DNA of 64,000 nucleotides from UBA2588 sp002339805 (GTDB lineage Bacteria > Chloroflexota > Dehalococcoidia > Lucifugimonadales > UBA3495): positions 186,001 to 250,000 of the forward strand of contig JBJKVO010000015.1 of assembly GCA_045562555.1 (NCBI GenBank). The letters run 5' to 3'. The notes under the pieces are model-generated. The model made no database searches. It was not told where the DNA came from and worked only from the letters and a program-made list of their open reading frames with translations. Within the stretch, counting starts at the first letter, position 1, and each line of letters opens with the position of its first letter. The position numbers and the translations under genes were made by a program. Below, piece by piece: positions 16,967 to 26,342 of the stretch.

Positions 16967-17638
16967 ATGGATATAACATGGCTCGGAAACGGATGTTTCC
17001 AACTACGAGATAACGAAATTATAGCTATTACCAACCCCTTCCCTGATACCATAGGATTAGATATGGGCACTTTAGAAGCGTCCGTTGTAACTATAAGTAA
17101 CAACAGAGAACAACATAACGCTACGGACCGTATCAATGGGGATCCCAGTGTATTCAACTCAGCAGGTGAATATGAATACAATGGCATAGGCGTCCAAGGG
17201 GTAATGACAACACTCGCAGAAAACCAAACCTTTGTTGACCGGAACATTGCGTACAGCATTCTCATCTCAGGGATTCATATACTACATTTAGGAGACTTGA
17301 TAACCCCGTTAACCCCAGCGCAAATAGACGAACTCCTTCCTTGTGATGTTTTACTAACTCCAATAGGAGGCTCAGACACCCTGCCCCTGGACGACATAAT
17401 GCAAATCATCCAAGACCTCGACCCGAATATCATAATTCCCATGCAATATAACATCCCAGGACATGAACTAAACAATGTCGAACTAGAACCATTCTTAAAC
17501 AAACTGGGTAAAAACGACGTCACACCACAAAATCGACTGACTTTGTCAAAATCAAATGTAGAAAATTCTTCTATGGAATTAAATTTGCTCAATCCTCAGG
17601 GGAAGCCTGCTAGTACCCAAAACCCAAAACTAATCTGA
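16967..17638 (+). CDS. Metallo-beta-lactamase-fold protein lacking metal ligands
   Basis: The 223-residue protein has the look of the UlaG-like Lactamase_B_3 group: it opens DITWLGNGCFQL, where active members have ITWLGHSCF, and has an ILHLGDL segment near 105-111. The metal motif HxHxDH is replaced by NNREQHN and the usual Pro-Met-His-Tyr is PMQY. It therefore probably does not bind two zincs and may have lost catalysis. It follows bioY by two bases. Its last nine bases overlap the convergent gene on the minus strand. Confidence 0.7.
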   Translation: MDITWLGNGCFQLRDNEIIAITNPFPDTIGLDMGTLEASVVTISNNREQHNATDRINGDPSVFNSAGEYEYNGIGVQGVMTTLAENQTFVDRNIAYSILISGIHILHLGDLITPLTPAQIDELLPCDVLLTPIGGSDTLPLDDIMQIIQDLDPNIIIPMQYNIPGHELNNVELEPFLNKLGKNDVTPQNRLTLSKSNVENSSMELNLLNPQGKPASTQNPKLI

Positions 17639-18255
17639 ACTATACTTAAAACGTTGGCCCCAAAGAGCTATACCAATGCCTCCTACTAATAAAGACACGC
17701 CCAGTACCCCAAGTAGGCTGATTAGGTATACACCATACACACCCCCAACATTAGGAAGAGCGGGAGGCACAACCACTTTCGATGCATCATCCACTTTGGT
17801 TTCTATCTCCTCAGGCTTAGAAACCTTCTCAGGCACAGGTACCAATACCGGAGCAGAACCGTCGAACGTTAAATCAACTACTTTCCGTATGAAAGCGCCT
17901 TCCATTAAGCTCGTTTCATTGGCCTTAACAACTCCGAAACCATTATCCAGATAAAAAGTAACCTCTTGGTACAGCAACCTCTTGTCAGTAGGATCTATTT
18001 TCAATCCCTCATACAGCCCTGCGTCCATTTGTATATCGATCTTGTCCGTTTTAAATCGATCACAATCAAGAACACAGGCAAACATTTTGATGCCCGACAT
18101 CGGCCATTTCTCTTGAACCGTTATTGTCCCACTATAAAAATCCGCATAAAAGGGTTGAGGCGGTGCACCGACTCTTGCTTGGGCACTGCGCCCATCCCAA
18201 ACACAAACACATACAATCCTAGACATATCGCTGCGACAACCTTAGGTTTATTCAT
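17630..18255 (-). CDS. Exported membrane-anchored protein with N-terminal frameshift
   Basis: The main frame (17630-18226) encodes a Pro/Val-rich extracellular domain beginning AQARVGAPPQPFYADFYSG and a C-terminal hydrophobic anchor with a short basic tail (GQRFKYSSD). Its own first codons (MSRIVCVCVW) do not make a signal peptide. In another frame, ATG at 18255 (or 18270) opens MNKPKVVAAICLGLYVFVFG, a clear signal peptide that reaches GMGAV at about 18181-18186. One extra base there would join it to AQARVGAPP. I infer a single-base deletion or sequencing error. The domain is not recognised. It lies behind the collagen-like and S-layer-like genes and probably belongs to the same surface group. 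Confidence 0.65.
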
Positions 18256-18317
18256 TCCCCTCACGACCATCCCTTTTCTGCCTTAGATCTTACCAGATTC
18301 ACATTTTCCCAAGCAAT

Positions 18318-18351
18318 AAAAAAGGGGCACCCGCTTTCACGGATGCCCCTT
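18318..18351 (-). terminator. Rho-independent terminator of the collagen-like gene
   Basis: On the minus strand GGGGCA and TGCCCC arms, with an inner CCG/CGG pair and a six-base loop (18324-18349), are followed by six T residues (18323-18318). It lies 25 bases past the collagen-like gene stop. Confidence 0.85.
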
Positions 18352-18375
18352 CCTTAATTGGTCTAGTTGGCTTTT

Positions 18376-19008
18376 CTAGCTTTGGTTCCTCATAAAGAAA
18401 CCAGCGCCAGCAACAACGATTGCAACGATGGAGAGAATCAAAGCTATGATTCCCATTCCACCACCGGAACCGGCTGCACCAGCAGCACCAGCAGCACCAG
18501 CGGGACCAGCAGGACCTTGCGGACCAGCTGCGCCAGCAGCACCGGCAGGACCAGCAGCACCAGCAGCTCCAGTATCACCTTTCGCTCCAGCAGCACCTTG
18601 TGCTCCTGCAGGACCGGCTTTACCAGAAGCGCCAGTAGCGCCTTTACTACCGTCAGATCCTGCACTTGCAGAACTGCCGACAGACAAGTCCATTTTTAGA
18701 ATATCACCGTTATCTGCTAATTCCGCGGTTTCACTAGCAGTACCGTCACCAATTTTAAATGTTAATGTGTCACCCTTGACCCCTTTTGCTGTGACTTGGA
18801 ATTTGCCATCAGCTGAGGTTTTTGCAGATCCAACATCAGCTCCATTTACTAGAGCTGTGATTGTAGTACCAGAAGCTACTGGCACTCCATTGTTAGATGC
18901 TTTTCCAATCACGATAGCAGGCGGTACCTCTTGAGCGAATGCCATTACCGGAATCGTCCAAAGTATCGCCATTACAGCTAATAGGGCCAGGATTTTAAAT
19001 TTTTTCAT
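18376..19008 (-). CDS. Collagen-like surface protein
   Basis: The 210-residue protein has a signal peptide (about 1-26, ending in MAFAQE), then a small beta-rich domain (about 27-115) that starts EVPPAIVIGKASNNGVPV. This domain matches the one in the protein at 69-911. About 18 Gly-X-Y triplets, mostly GAA, GPA and GPQ, follow (about 120-178). A membrane segment (about 183-203) ends in the short tail FMRNQS. The ribosome site is a perfect AGGAGG seven bases upstream, and a strong terminator follows, so it is probably well expressed. It appears to be co-transcribed with the S-layer-like gene upstream. Codons are more GC-rich than in neighbouring genes. Confidence 0.85.
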   Translation of the reverse strand: MKKFKILALLAVMAILWTIPVMAFAQEVPPAIVIGKASNNGVPVASGTTITALVNGADVGSAKTSADGKFQVTAKGVKGDTLTFKIGDGTASETAELADNGDILKMDLSVGSSASAGSDGSKGATGASGKAGPAGAQGAAGAKGDTGAAGAAGPAGAAGAAGPQGPAGPAGAAGAAGAAGSGGGMGIIALILSIVAIVVAGAGFFMRNQS

Positions 19009-19031
19009 CTATTACCTCCTAAATTTAGAGG

Positions 19032-19080
19032 CATGGATGTGCAGACAAATTTCTTTTCGATTTCCATCTGCACATTCATG
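19032..19080 (-). promoter_or_regulatory. Long hairpin between S-layer-like and collagen-like genes
   Basis: Perfect arms ATGTGCAGA and TCTGCACAT (19037-19045 with 19067-19075) extend outward through a mismatch to CATG pairs, with a 21-base loop that can pair further (AAAT with ATTT). No T-run follows. It sits between the first stop and the AGGAGG of the second gene and could set the ratio of the two products by processing or partial termination. Confidence 0.5.
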
Positions 19081-19088
19081 TCCTAGCC

Positions 19089-21557
19089 TTAATATGAAAC
19101 CAAGTTCCAACCTGCGTATAAGCTACGCACGGTGCCGTTTAATGTTACGTCTGCATCAGCTGTTACTTTTATCCAGTATACGGAGCCACTGGCTACGTTG
19201 GATAAAGTATTAGCATCAGCTAAGTCTGGATCTGGATCGTAGAACGTCCAGTCTTTAGTTGCGTTGTTGAAGTTGAACACTCTTACGAGGTTGTCTCCAA
19301 CTGGATCACCTATAGCAGAAGCTACGGCAGTCTGAACGCCTGAGTCAGTGCTTGAAGCAGTAACTGAGAAGTTTGAGCTTGCTGTAGTACTAGCTATAGT
19401 TACACTGATTGCATGTGAACCAGTAGCTAACTGTGGAACCATTACTTCAGTACTCAATTCACCATCACCGTCAGTTGCTGGCACTGGTGCAGGCCTGGAG
19501 TCAACTCCACCGATAGTTAACGCACTAACTGTTGAGAAGGCTTTGAAACCTGCTCCAGTCAATGTAACAACAGTTCCTGCAGGTCCTGAGCTCATTGAAG
19601 CGCTCAAAGATGCTGTTGGAATGGAGTGTGAAACTGTATTAGTCACAGTAGTGGCAGATCCGCCAGATGGTGTGTAACTAAATGAAGACTTCACTAAGTT
19701 GTCAGAAGGAATACCAGCGTCCAAAGGCACACTGAATGTACCGGAGAATGCTCCGCTTCCGTCTGGGGTGAATGTAGCCACATTCTTAGATGAGGAACCG
19801 TAGTAATAAGTCATAGTAACGGTTGGTGCAGTTGAAGCTCCTGTTGAGGAGTTAGCTGCAGGATAACCACTACCTTCGACTGATACGGTAGTTCCTAGTC
19901 CGCTAGCTGCGGGGCTTATGCTTAAGCTTCTTGAAGCAATTGTTATTTCAACGCTGCCAGTTCGGCCGCCATTGTCAGTTACTTCTAAGTTTTGAGTTCC
20001 GCCACCCATTGAACCGTTGGTCATTGGAATAACTACAGGAGCACTCCAGTTACCACCGTTGTCAATTGTGATGGATCCGTTACCAGCATTGATTGCAGCT
20101 ACTGCGGCAACGCCGGAAGCTCTCAAGCCAGTATTAGCTCCACCTAAAGTTAAGCTTGATGTATCAGAAGCAGCGTTAATAGTAGCAGCTCCTCCGTCAG
20201 TCCAACCAGTACCTTGTAGGTTAACAGTTTGGTTAGGAACAACAGCATTAGGTGTTGCAGTTAATGAAGCACCAGTAATGGTGATGTTAGCTCCAGCGCT
20301 GTCCACGGTTGTCAAAGTGGCATCCTGGTTAGCGTCTGAAGAAACTAGTACATATTGAGTACCAGTTCGTGCACCATTTGGTATTGGGATATCAAATACT
20401 AGAGAACCGTCTGAAGCAACTTGTAATACTTGTGTAGCTGGAACAGTACCTGCTACAGCACCGAATTTAACGTGACCGTTAGCTCCGGAAGCAATGTAGT
20501 TGTTTGCATTGAAGTCCTGCAAAGTGATTTGAACAGTTTCGCCTACAGCTGCAGTAGTAGGGCTGATAATGATCTTATCAGATACGCCTACGGATACAGA
20601 AGTTGGTGAAGAGTTACCTTTACCGTCAACAGCGTTGATAGAAGATGATCCACCTGATCGTGAGAACGGAGGAACAGTCAAACTAAATGTTGCTGCGAAA
20701 GTATCATCAGAAGCCACTACAGCTTCAGCTAATTGAACTTCACCAGAGTCCAAATCTTTTCCACCGTCTGAGTCGATAAAGACTGTTGCGGTAGTACCAT
20801 TTTTGAATCCGTAACCAGTAATGGTTACTGATCCGCCTCTAGAAGTAGAGGTGGTGCTGGTAGTTAATTTTCGTGGGAGTGTGGTACCAGCAGTTGCTGT
20901 ACCAGCGGCGTAACCAGTTCCGGTTACAGCTACGGTCGGTGAATCGGATTCAGTAGGGTTGGTAATACCAGCCGACTGAGCGATTGTGATCGTAACAGTT
21001 GAGCTTGCTCCAATACCTTGTGATCCTGCGAACATAGCGGAACCAGTACCTGTTACGGTTGGGTCCATGTCAGGGATTTCTAAGTGTACTAGAGGATTGT
21101 TAAGTTTAGCTCCTGTAAACTCAACAGTAACGTTTTTAGGATGTACTCGAACGTTAGCTGCACCTGATGCATTAGTTAAGACACTGGATGTCATAACAAT
21201 GTCGGTTGTTGCTATTGTTGAAGGTACACCAAAAGCGTTTTCGAGCGACAACGTAATAATTGCGCCCTCTGCGATTGTGGTTGCCGCAGTACCTGTTGTG
21301 ATAACCAATTTAGCGGTAGCACCTACTTCAGGTGGAGTAATAACCATGCTTGTTGTGCCAGAGGCACTCATGGATTCAACAGCTGAAGGAGCAGCCAAAG
21401 CTTTTCCTCCATCTCGTACTCCATCTAATTCAGGGGCTACATTGGCTACTGTTTTCTGGCCTGCGAACATGCTCATGCTAACCATTACAGCTAACACGCC
21501 TATAATAACCATAGCCATTACAGGAAGAGACAGTTTGAAACTTAATTTCTTTGCCAT
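19089..21557 (-). CDS. S-layer-like surface protein with Ig-like repeats
   Basis: The 822-residue exported protein has a signal peptide (about 1-32) and a Ser/Thr/Ala/Gly-rich body of repeated beta-sandwich (IPT/TIG-like) units. These are marked by GxxVTITGxGF, TVNLQGTGW, TVSVEGSGYP and TVVTLTGAGF at roughly 90-100 residue steps. The last two units (about 545-740) are the A+B pair also found twice in the lipoprotein at 3776-5296. A C-terminal domain of about 65 residues (WTFYDPDPDL, GSVYWIKV, YAGWNLVSY) ends exactly at the stop and may be a sorting or attachment domain. GGAG precedes the ATG. The size, composition and codon use suggest an abundant S-layer protein. This is inference, not homology to a named S-layer family. 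Confidence 0.75.
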   Translation of the reverse strand: MAKKLSFKLSLPVMAMVIIGVLAVMVSMSMFAGQKTVANVAPELDGVRDGGKALAAPSAVESMSASGTTSMVITPPEVGATAKLVITTGTAATTIAEGAIITLSLENAFGVPSTIATTDIVMTSSVLTNASGAANVRVHPKNVTVEFTGAKLNNPLVHLEIPDMDPTVTGTGSAMFAGSQGIGASSTVTITIAQSAGITNPTESDSPTVAVTGTGYAAGTATAGTTLPRKLTTSTTSTSRGGSVTITGYGFKNGTTATVFIDSDGGKDLDSGEVQLAEAVVASDDTFAATFSLTVPPFSRSGGSSSINAVDGKGNSSPTSVSVGVSDKIIISPTTAAVGETVQITLQDFNANNYIASGANGHVKFGAVAGTVPATQVLQVASDGSLVFDIPIPNGARTGTQYVLVSSDANQDATLTTVDSAGANITITGASLTATPNAVVPNQTVNLQGTGWTDGGAATINAASDTSSLTLGGANTGLRASGVAAVAAINAGNGSITIDNGGNWSAPVVIPMTNGSMGGGTQNLEVTDNGGRTGSVEITIASRSLSISPAASGLGTTVSVEGSGYPAANSSTGASTAPTVTMTYYYGSSSKNVATFTPDGSGAFSGTFSVPLDAGIPSDNLVKSSFSYTPSGGSATTVTNTVSHSIPTASLSASMSSGPAGTVVTLTGAGFKAFSTVSALTIGGVDSRPAPVPATDGDGELSTEVMVPQLATGSHAISVTIASTTASSNFSVTASSTDSGVQTAVASAIGDPVGDNLVRVFNFNNATKDWTFYDPDPDLADANTLSNVASGSVYWIKVTADADVTLNGTVRSLYAGWNLVSY

Positions 21558-21677
21558 ATAGCGTTTTCTCCTTTATAGATTTGATTTATTTTTGCCCGAT
21601 TACGAGCATATATATAATCCCACTAGACTATTATCTTCGTTTTGTGTTACTTAAGTGTTACGTTCTTTACATATAAA

Positions 21678-22994
21678 TCAGCTATTAGCCGCTTTATGTA
21701 ATCCTTCAAGAAATTCCTCATTAGATGCTGATTTGGAAACTCGATCCAGAACTCTTTCCAAAACATTAGATGAACCGTTATCTGAACTCATGTTTACCAT
21801 GCGTCTTAATAAGTCTCGTTGTTTCATTGCATTGTCATCGAAAAACAATTCTTCCCTACGAGTTCCGCTCCTAATAATGTCAACAGCAGGGAAAAATCTC
21901 CTGTCTGCCAAACCGCGATCTAAATGAAGTTCCATATTTCCAGTACCTTTGAATTCTTCATATATAACTTCGTCCATACGGCTACCAGTATCTACCAGGC
22001 AAGTAGCTAATATCGTTAAACTTCCACCTTCTTCGATATTTCGGGCAGCTCCGAAGAATTTTTTAGGTGGGTACAAAGCCACAGGATCCATGCCTCCTGA
22101 TAATGTTCTCCCGCTCGACGGGACTGCTAAGTTGTACGCTCTCGTCAATCTAGTCATGCTATCCATTAAAATAATCACATCTTCTTTGGCTTCAACGAGT
22201 CTCTTTGAACGCTCTAATGCTAATTCAGCAACTCTACATTGTTCTTCTACAGATTCGTCAAAAGTTGATGAAAATACATCGCCATGAACTGAACGCCTCA
22301 TCTCCGTTACTTCTTCAGGTCTTTCACCAATTAGTACAACCATTAATGTAGCTTCTGGAATATTCTCTGAAACACTAGCAGCGATTTGTTTGAGAATTGT
22401 AGTCTTACCAGCTTTAGGAGGCGATACTATCAATCCTCTTTGCCCTAAACCAATGGGGGAAAACAAATCTATCATTCTTGAAGACAACGAAGAAGCTTTA
22501 CTTGTTTCTAATATAATCTGTGTTTCAGGGAAAATTGGCGTTAACGCTTCAAAAGCCATAGCTCTAGAGAACTTACTATCGCTGTCATGGCCGTTAATCT
22601 TATCAACTCTAACCAATCCAAAATATCGTTCACCGTCTTTAGGAGGTCTAACTTGTCCACTAACCGTATCTCCAGTCCTAAGACCAAATCTACGTATCTG
22701 AGATTGAGAGATATACACGTCACCAGATGTTTTATTAGAAGATACTTGTCTTAAAAAACCATACCCGTCGTCCATAACTTGTAAAATTCCACTAGACGTT
22801 AAAACTAATTTATCGTCTTGCTGGGCATTTTTAGAAGCCGCCGTTCTATACAATTTTTTCAGAACATCTTCTCTTATTAATTCCTCATCTGATTTATCAA
22901 TTTCTACTTCAATATGATCAGCTATGCCAATCAATTCTTCTTTAGTCATTAAATTTAACTCAGATATATCAAATACACTTTGAACTGTAGCCAT
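21678..22994 (-). CDS. rho: Transcription termination factor Rho
   Basis: This 438-residue hexameric RNA-dependent ATPase has an N-terminal LxxMTKEELIGIADH helix region and a cold-shock-like RNA-binding domain (about 68-140, with GYGFLR and DVYISQSQIRRFGLRTGD). The Walker A loop is SPPKAGKTT (about 191-199), followed by VLIGERPEEVTEM and the Walker B VIILMDSMTR. The R-loop region GGSLTILATCLVDTGSRMD is intact. It lies 20 bases after the transaldolase gene in the run pyrG-transaldolase-rho. Confidence 0.98.
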   Translation of the reverse strand: MATVQSVFDISELNLMTKEELIGIADHIEVEIDKSDEELIREDVLKKLYRTAASKNAQQDDKLVLTSSGILQVMDDGYGFLRQVSSNKTSGDVYISQSQIRRFGLRTGDTVSGQVRPPKDGERYFGLVRVDKINGHDSDSKFSRAMAFEALTPIFPETQIILETSKASSLSSRMIDLFSPIGLGQRGLIVSPPKAGKTTILKQIAASVSENIPEATLMVVLIGERPEEVTEMRRSVHGDVFSSTFDESVEEQCRVAELALERSKRLVEAKEDVIILMDSMTRLTRAYNLAVPSSGRTLSGGMDPVALYPPKKFFGAARNIEEGGSLTILATCLVDTGSRMDEVIYEEFKGTGNMELHLDRGLADRRFFPAVDIIRSGTRREELFFDDNAMKQRDLLRRMVNMSSDNGSSNVLERVLDRVSKSASNEEFLEGLHKAANS

Positions 22995-23014
22995 ACTTAC
23001 CTCAATTACCTACT

Positions 23015-23668
23015 TTATTTAGTGCCAAACCAATCATTTAAAAATAATTCCATACCCTTATCAGTGAGTGGATGCTCTGCCATTTTTTTTATAATCCCAA
23101 AAGGAACAGTGGATATATCTGCACCTACTCGCGCAGCTTCAGAGCAATGAAATGGGTGACGAATACTAGCAGCCATTACCAGAGTTTCAATGCCATGAAT
23201 CCTATATATTTCTACAATGTCTCCCACCATAGCCATTCCGTCCTGAGCAAGATCATCCACCCTACCTACAAATGGACTTACTACTGTGGATCCTGCTTGA
23301 GCCCCTAGGATTGCTTGATTAGTGGAAAAACACAAAGTTTGATTCGTTTTAATACCTTGCTCCGATAATTTGTGGATTGCTTCAAATCCTTGGAGTGTAC
23401 TTGGTATTTTCACCCAAACATTTTCAATCCATTCAGAAATTCTCAGACCTTCCTCTACCATGTCTTTAACTTCTGTGCTGACCACTTCAACTGAAATAGG
23501 CCCATCAATCACTTTAGCTATTTCCTGAACAGTTTTTTTATAATTATCAGGATCAGATATTCCTTCTTTAGCAGCCAGTGAGGGGTTAGTAGTCACACCT
23601 GTAACGACTCCCAATTCTGCAGCCTGATAAATCTCTTGCACATTAGCCGTATCAACAAATAATTTCAT
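23015..23668 (-). CDS. tal: Transaldolase / fructose-6-phosphate aldolase, small type
   Basis: The 217 residues match the short TalC/FSA type of transaldolase. The N-terminus MKLFVDTANVQEI and the TGVTTNPSL motif are diagnostic, and the Schiff-base Lys is in WVKIPST (about residue 86). It moves a three-carbon unit between sugar phosphates in the pentose phosphate pathway. Members of this group may be true transaldolases or fructose-6-phosphate aldolases, and sequence alone does not settle which. Its ATG overlaps the pyrG stop as ATGA, so translation is probably coupled. Confidence 0.93.
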   Translation of the reverse strand: MKLFVDTANVQEIYQAAELGVVTGVTTNPSLAAKEGISDPDNYKKTVQEIAKVIDGPISVEVVSTEVKDMVEEGLRISEWIENVWVKIPSTLQGFEAIHKLSEQGIKTNQTLCFSTNQAILGAQAGSTVVSPFVGRVDDLAQDGMAMVGDIVEIYRIHGIETLVMAASIRHPFHCSEAARVGADISTVPFGIIKKMAEHPLTDKGMELFLNDWFGTK

Positions 23669-25309
23669 GTTTCTGCCTCGTTAAATGAAAATTGCGCCCC
23701 TTCACGTAGCATTTGTTTAACCGAATCCAAAAACCCTACAAATAATGGATGCGGAGAATTGGGTCTGGACCTAAATTCAGGGTGAAATTGCACCCCAATC
23801 ATAAAATCATGCAAAGACGATTCTGCTATTTCTACTAAAGTTCCATCAGGGGAAAGGCCGGCAAAACATATGCCTGACTCTTCCATTGCTTCTCGATAAG
23901 AATTATTTAGTTCAAATCTATGCCTATGTCGTTCTTCTACCGAGTCTTCTGCGTACAAATGGTAAGATTTCGATGTTCTGTCTAAATTACACGGATATAC
24001 TCCTAATCTCATTGTGCCTCCTTTGTTTGTGACATCAATTTGATCTGGCATAACATGAATTACTGGATTAGGTGTTTCCGGTACAAATTCTTCTGAATCA
24101 GCTTGGAATAAATTCAAGACATTTCTGCACCATTCTATAATCATTACTTGCATCCCTAAACAAAGGCCTAAATAAGGAATGTTATTCAATCTCGCATACT
24201 CAGCAGCAAGTATCATACCTTCCACTCCTCTCTTCCCAAACCCTCCCGGAACTACAATTCCATCTACATCTGATAAATGCTGTTCAGCCCCATCTCTTTC
24301 TAAATCTTCAGAATGTACCCACTTCACTTGAATTTTGCGACCGACTTGCAAACCTGCGTGAGTCATAGCTTCCCTAACCGACATATATGCGTCAGGATAT
24401 TCAACATATTTCCCTACTAAAGCTATACGGACAATTTCTTCCAAATTATCCATTTCCGATATTGCAGAAGACCATGAACTTGTATTGGAAATTGATCCAG
24501 GTGGCAATCCAAGACTTTTCGTAATACTATTCCCTAATCCATACCCTTCTAAAATCATTGGTACACGATATACATTATCAACATCGGTTAACGGAATAAC
24601 TTCTTCCTTCTTAACATCGCAGAATAGAGATAATTTATCCACTACAAAATCTGGGACTTCTCCTTGGCTTCTACAAATCAATGCATCTGGCTGAATACCA
24701 ATACTCCGTAATTCACTCACACTATGCTGAGTAGGTTTAGTCTTGAGCTCATTCGCCACATTTAGGTTCGGCAGCAATGTGAGGTGTATGAAATAAACAT
24801 TCTCTCTTCCTACGTCATTTCTAAGTTGTCTTATAGCTTCTAAAAATGGAAGTCCTTCAATGTCTCCTACGGTGCCACCCACTTCTACTACCATCACATC
24901 AACATCTAAAGATTCTGCCAAATCCGTGATGTGGTGTTTTATTTCATTGGTAACATGCGGGATGGTCTGAATAGTTCCTCCTAGGAAATCACCTTTACGT
25001 TCTTTAGTTATAAGACTTAAATAAACTTGACCTGCAGTCACATTTGAGTTTTTTGTTTAATTGAATGTCAATAAACCGTTCATAATGTCCCAAATCGAGA
25101 TCTGTTTCACCACCATCTTCCGTTACAAATACTTCGCCATGTTGATATGGTGACATCGTACCGGGATCTACATTTAAATACGGATCCAATTTAATCACGG
25201 AGATGTTAAAACCTCGGTTTTTCAGTATTCTTCCAATTGAAGCGACAGTAATTCCTTTCCCTATGGAACTCACCACTCCGCCAGTCACGAATATATATTT
25301 AGCCGACAT
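23665..25309 (-). CDS. pyrG: CTP synthase, frameshifted at an A6 run
   Basis: CTP synthase aminates UTP to CTP. The synthase domain begins MSAKYIFVTGGVVSSIGKG (ATG at 25309, in frame with a GTG at 25327) and runs to HYERFIDIQLNKK. There the frame breaks in a run of six A (plus-strand T 25049-25054). Dropping one A restores the expected N-S-N-V-T-A-G-Q-V-Y and the remaining about 460 residues. The rest is complete, with GGTVGDIEGLPF, the glutaminase Cys in GLCLGMQ and His-Glu in FHPEF. The enzyme is normally essential, so a sequencing or assembly error is the simplest cause. Slippage on the A-run is possible. No second copy is in the window. Confidence 0.85.
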
Positions 25310-25540
25310 CTTTAATTGTGTGTACACATTTTGTGGAAAACAAACGACACTCCCAGTTTGTTAAGGGATGTACTGGAATAGTTTTGTTAGGATTTTTTTA
25401 AATCTCAACACATTCCAACTCGAAGTATAATTTACCGTCCTGTTTGGTGTCAATGAATTAACTTCTTTTTTACTATTGATTACAGCATATTTTGTGAGTA
25501 GTATTACCATCACAATACAAATGTTTTTAGGATGCTCCAA

Positions 25541-26341
25541 ATGACTAACTACTCTTCCACTTATACAGTCAATGTCAGAGACCAAAAGTTTAATATAGAA
25601 CTTATGAATGGCGGGAATGGTGATCCTGTTCTTTATATTCATGGAGCTGATGGTTTTCCCAAATGGGAAAATTACTTAGATAACTTGGCAGAATCCTTTT
25701 CTGTGTATGTCCCTGCCCATCCAGGGGTATCAAATTCTACAGGTTTAGATGAATTGGACAACTTATGGGACTTAGTTCTATTTTATGACGAGTTGATTGA
25801 TGCGTTGAATCTTACTAGCGTTCACTTAATTGGTCATTCTTATGGAGGGATGATAGCCGCTGAAATCGCTGCCTGCATTCCTAATAAAGTTAAATCATTA
25901 ACATTAATCTCATCGTTGGGATTATGGATCGATTCAGCTCCTATTGCGGATTTCTTCATACTAACTGCAGAAGAGCGCAAGAATTTATTATGGCACAATA
26001 GTGAATCGGAAATAGCAATTGAAACCAGCAATGTACCTGAAGATGCTGCTGAAAGAGCATTATTAAATGTAAATCGAACTATCACTCTGGCTTCAATTGG
26101 CAAATTCTGCTGGCCAATCCCTGATAAAGGGCTTATTAAACGAATTCATCGAATAAATATGCCCACATTATTGATATGGGGAGATAACGACCAAATTGTA
26201 CCTCTGGATTACGGTAAATTATTTATGAAATTGATTCCTAATTCTGAATTGAAGACAATTGCAGAATGCGGGCACATACCACAATTAGAAAAACCAACCG
26301 AATGCATTAATAGCATCAAAGAATTTATAAAAGGAATATGA
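25541..26341 (+). CDS. Alpha/beta-fold hydrolase
   Basis: The protein of about 266 residues has the alpha/beta hydrolase order: oxyanion-strand motif YIHGADGFP, nucleophile elbow GHSYGG (Ser near residue 97), acid in IWGDNDQIVP and catalytic His in ECGHIPQLEKP. It probably cleaves an ester, lactone or C-C bond. The substrate cannot be read from sequence. I chose the ATG at 25541, which has AGGA eight bases upstream, over the ATG at 25532. The next gene begins one base after the stop. Confidence 0.88.
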   Translation: MTNYSSTYTVNVRDQKFNIELMNGGNGDPVLYIHGADGFPKWENYLDNLAESFSVYVPAHPGVSNSTGLDELDNLWDLVLFYDELIDALNLTSVHLIGHSYGGMIAAEIAACIPNKVKSLTLISSLGLWIDSAPIADFFILTAEERKNLLWHNSESEIAIETSNVPEDAAERALLNVNRTITLASIGKFCWPIPDKGLIKRIHRINMPTLLIWGDNDQIVPLDYGKLFMKLIPNSELKTIAECGHIPQLEKPTECINSIKEFIKGI

Positions 26342-26342
26342 T

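Noticed and set aside
18428..18934. Antisense frame rich in Pro/Ala opposite the collagen-like gene
   Set aside because: It is the complement of the Gly-X-Y coding repeat and has no ribosome site.
19348..21561. Long open frames antisense to the S-layer-like gene
   Set aside because: They are by-products of GC-rich Ser/Thr/Ala/Gly codon use in the real gene and have no start signals or domains.
25049..25054. Programmed -1 frameshift in pyrG
   Set aside because: Restoring the frame needs a +1 shift (one A skipped), and the A-run is not in the phase of a classic -1 slippery site.
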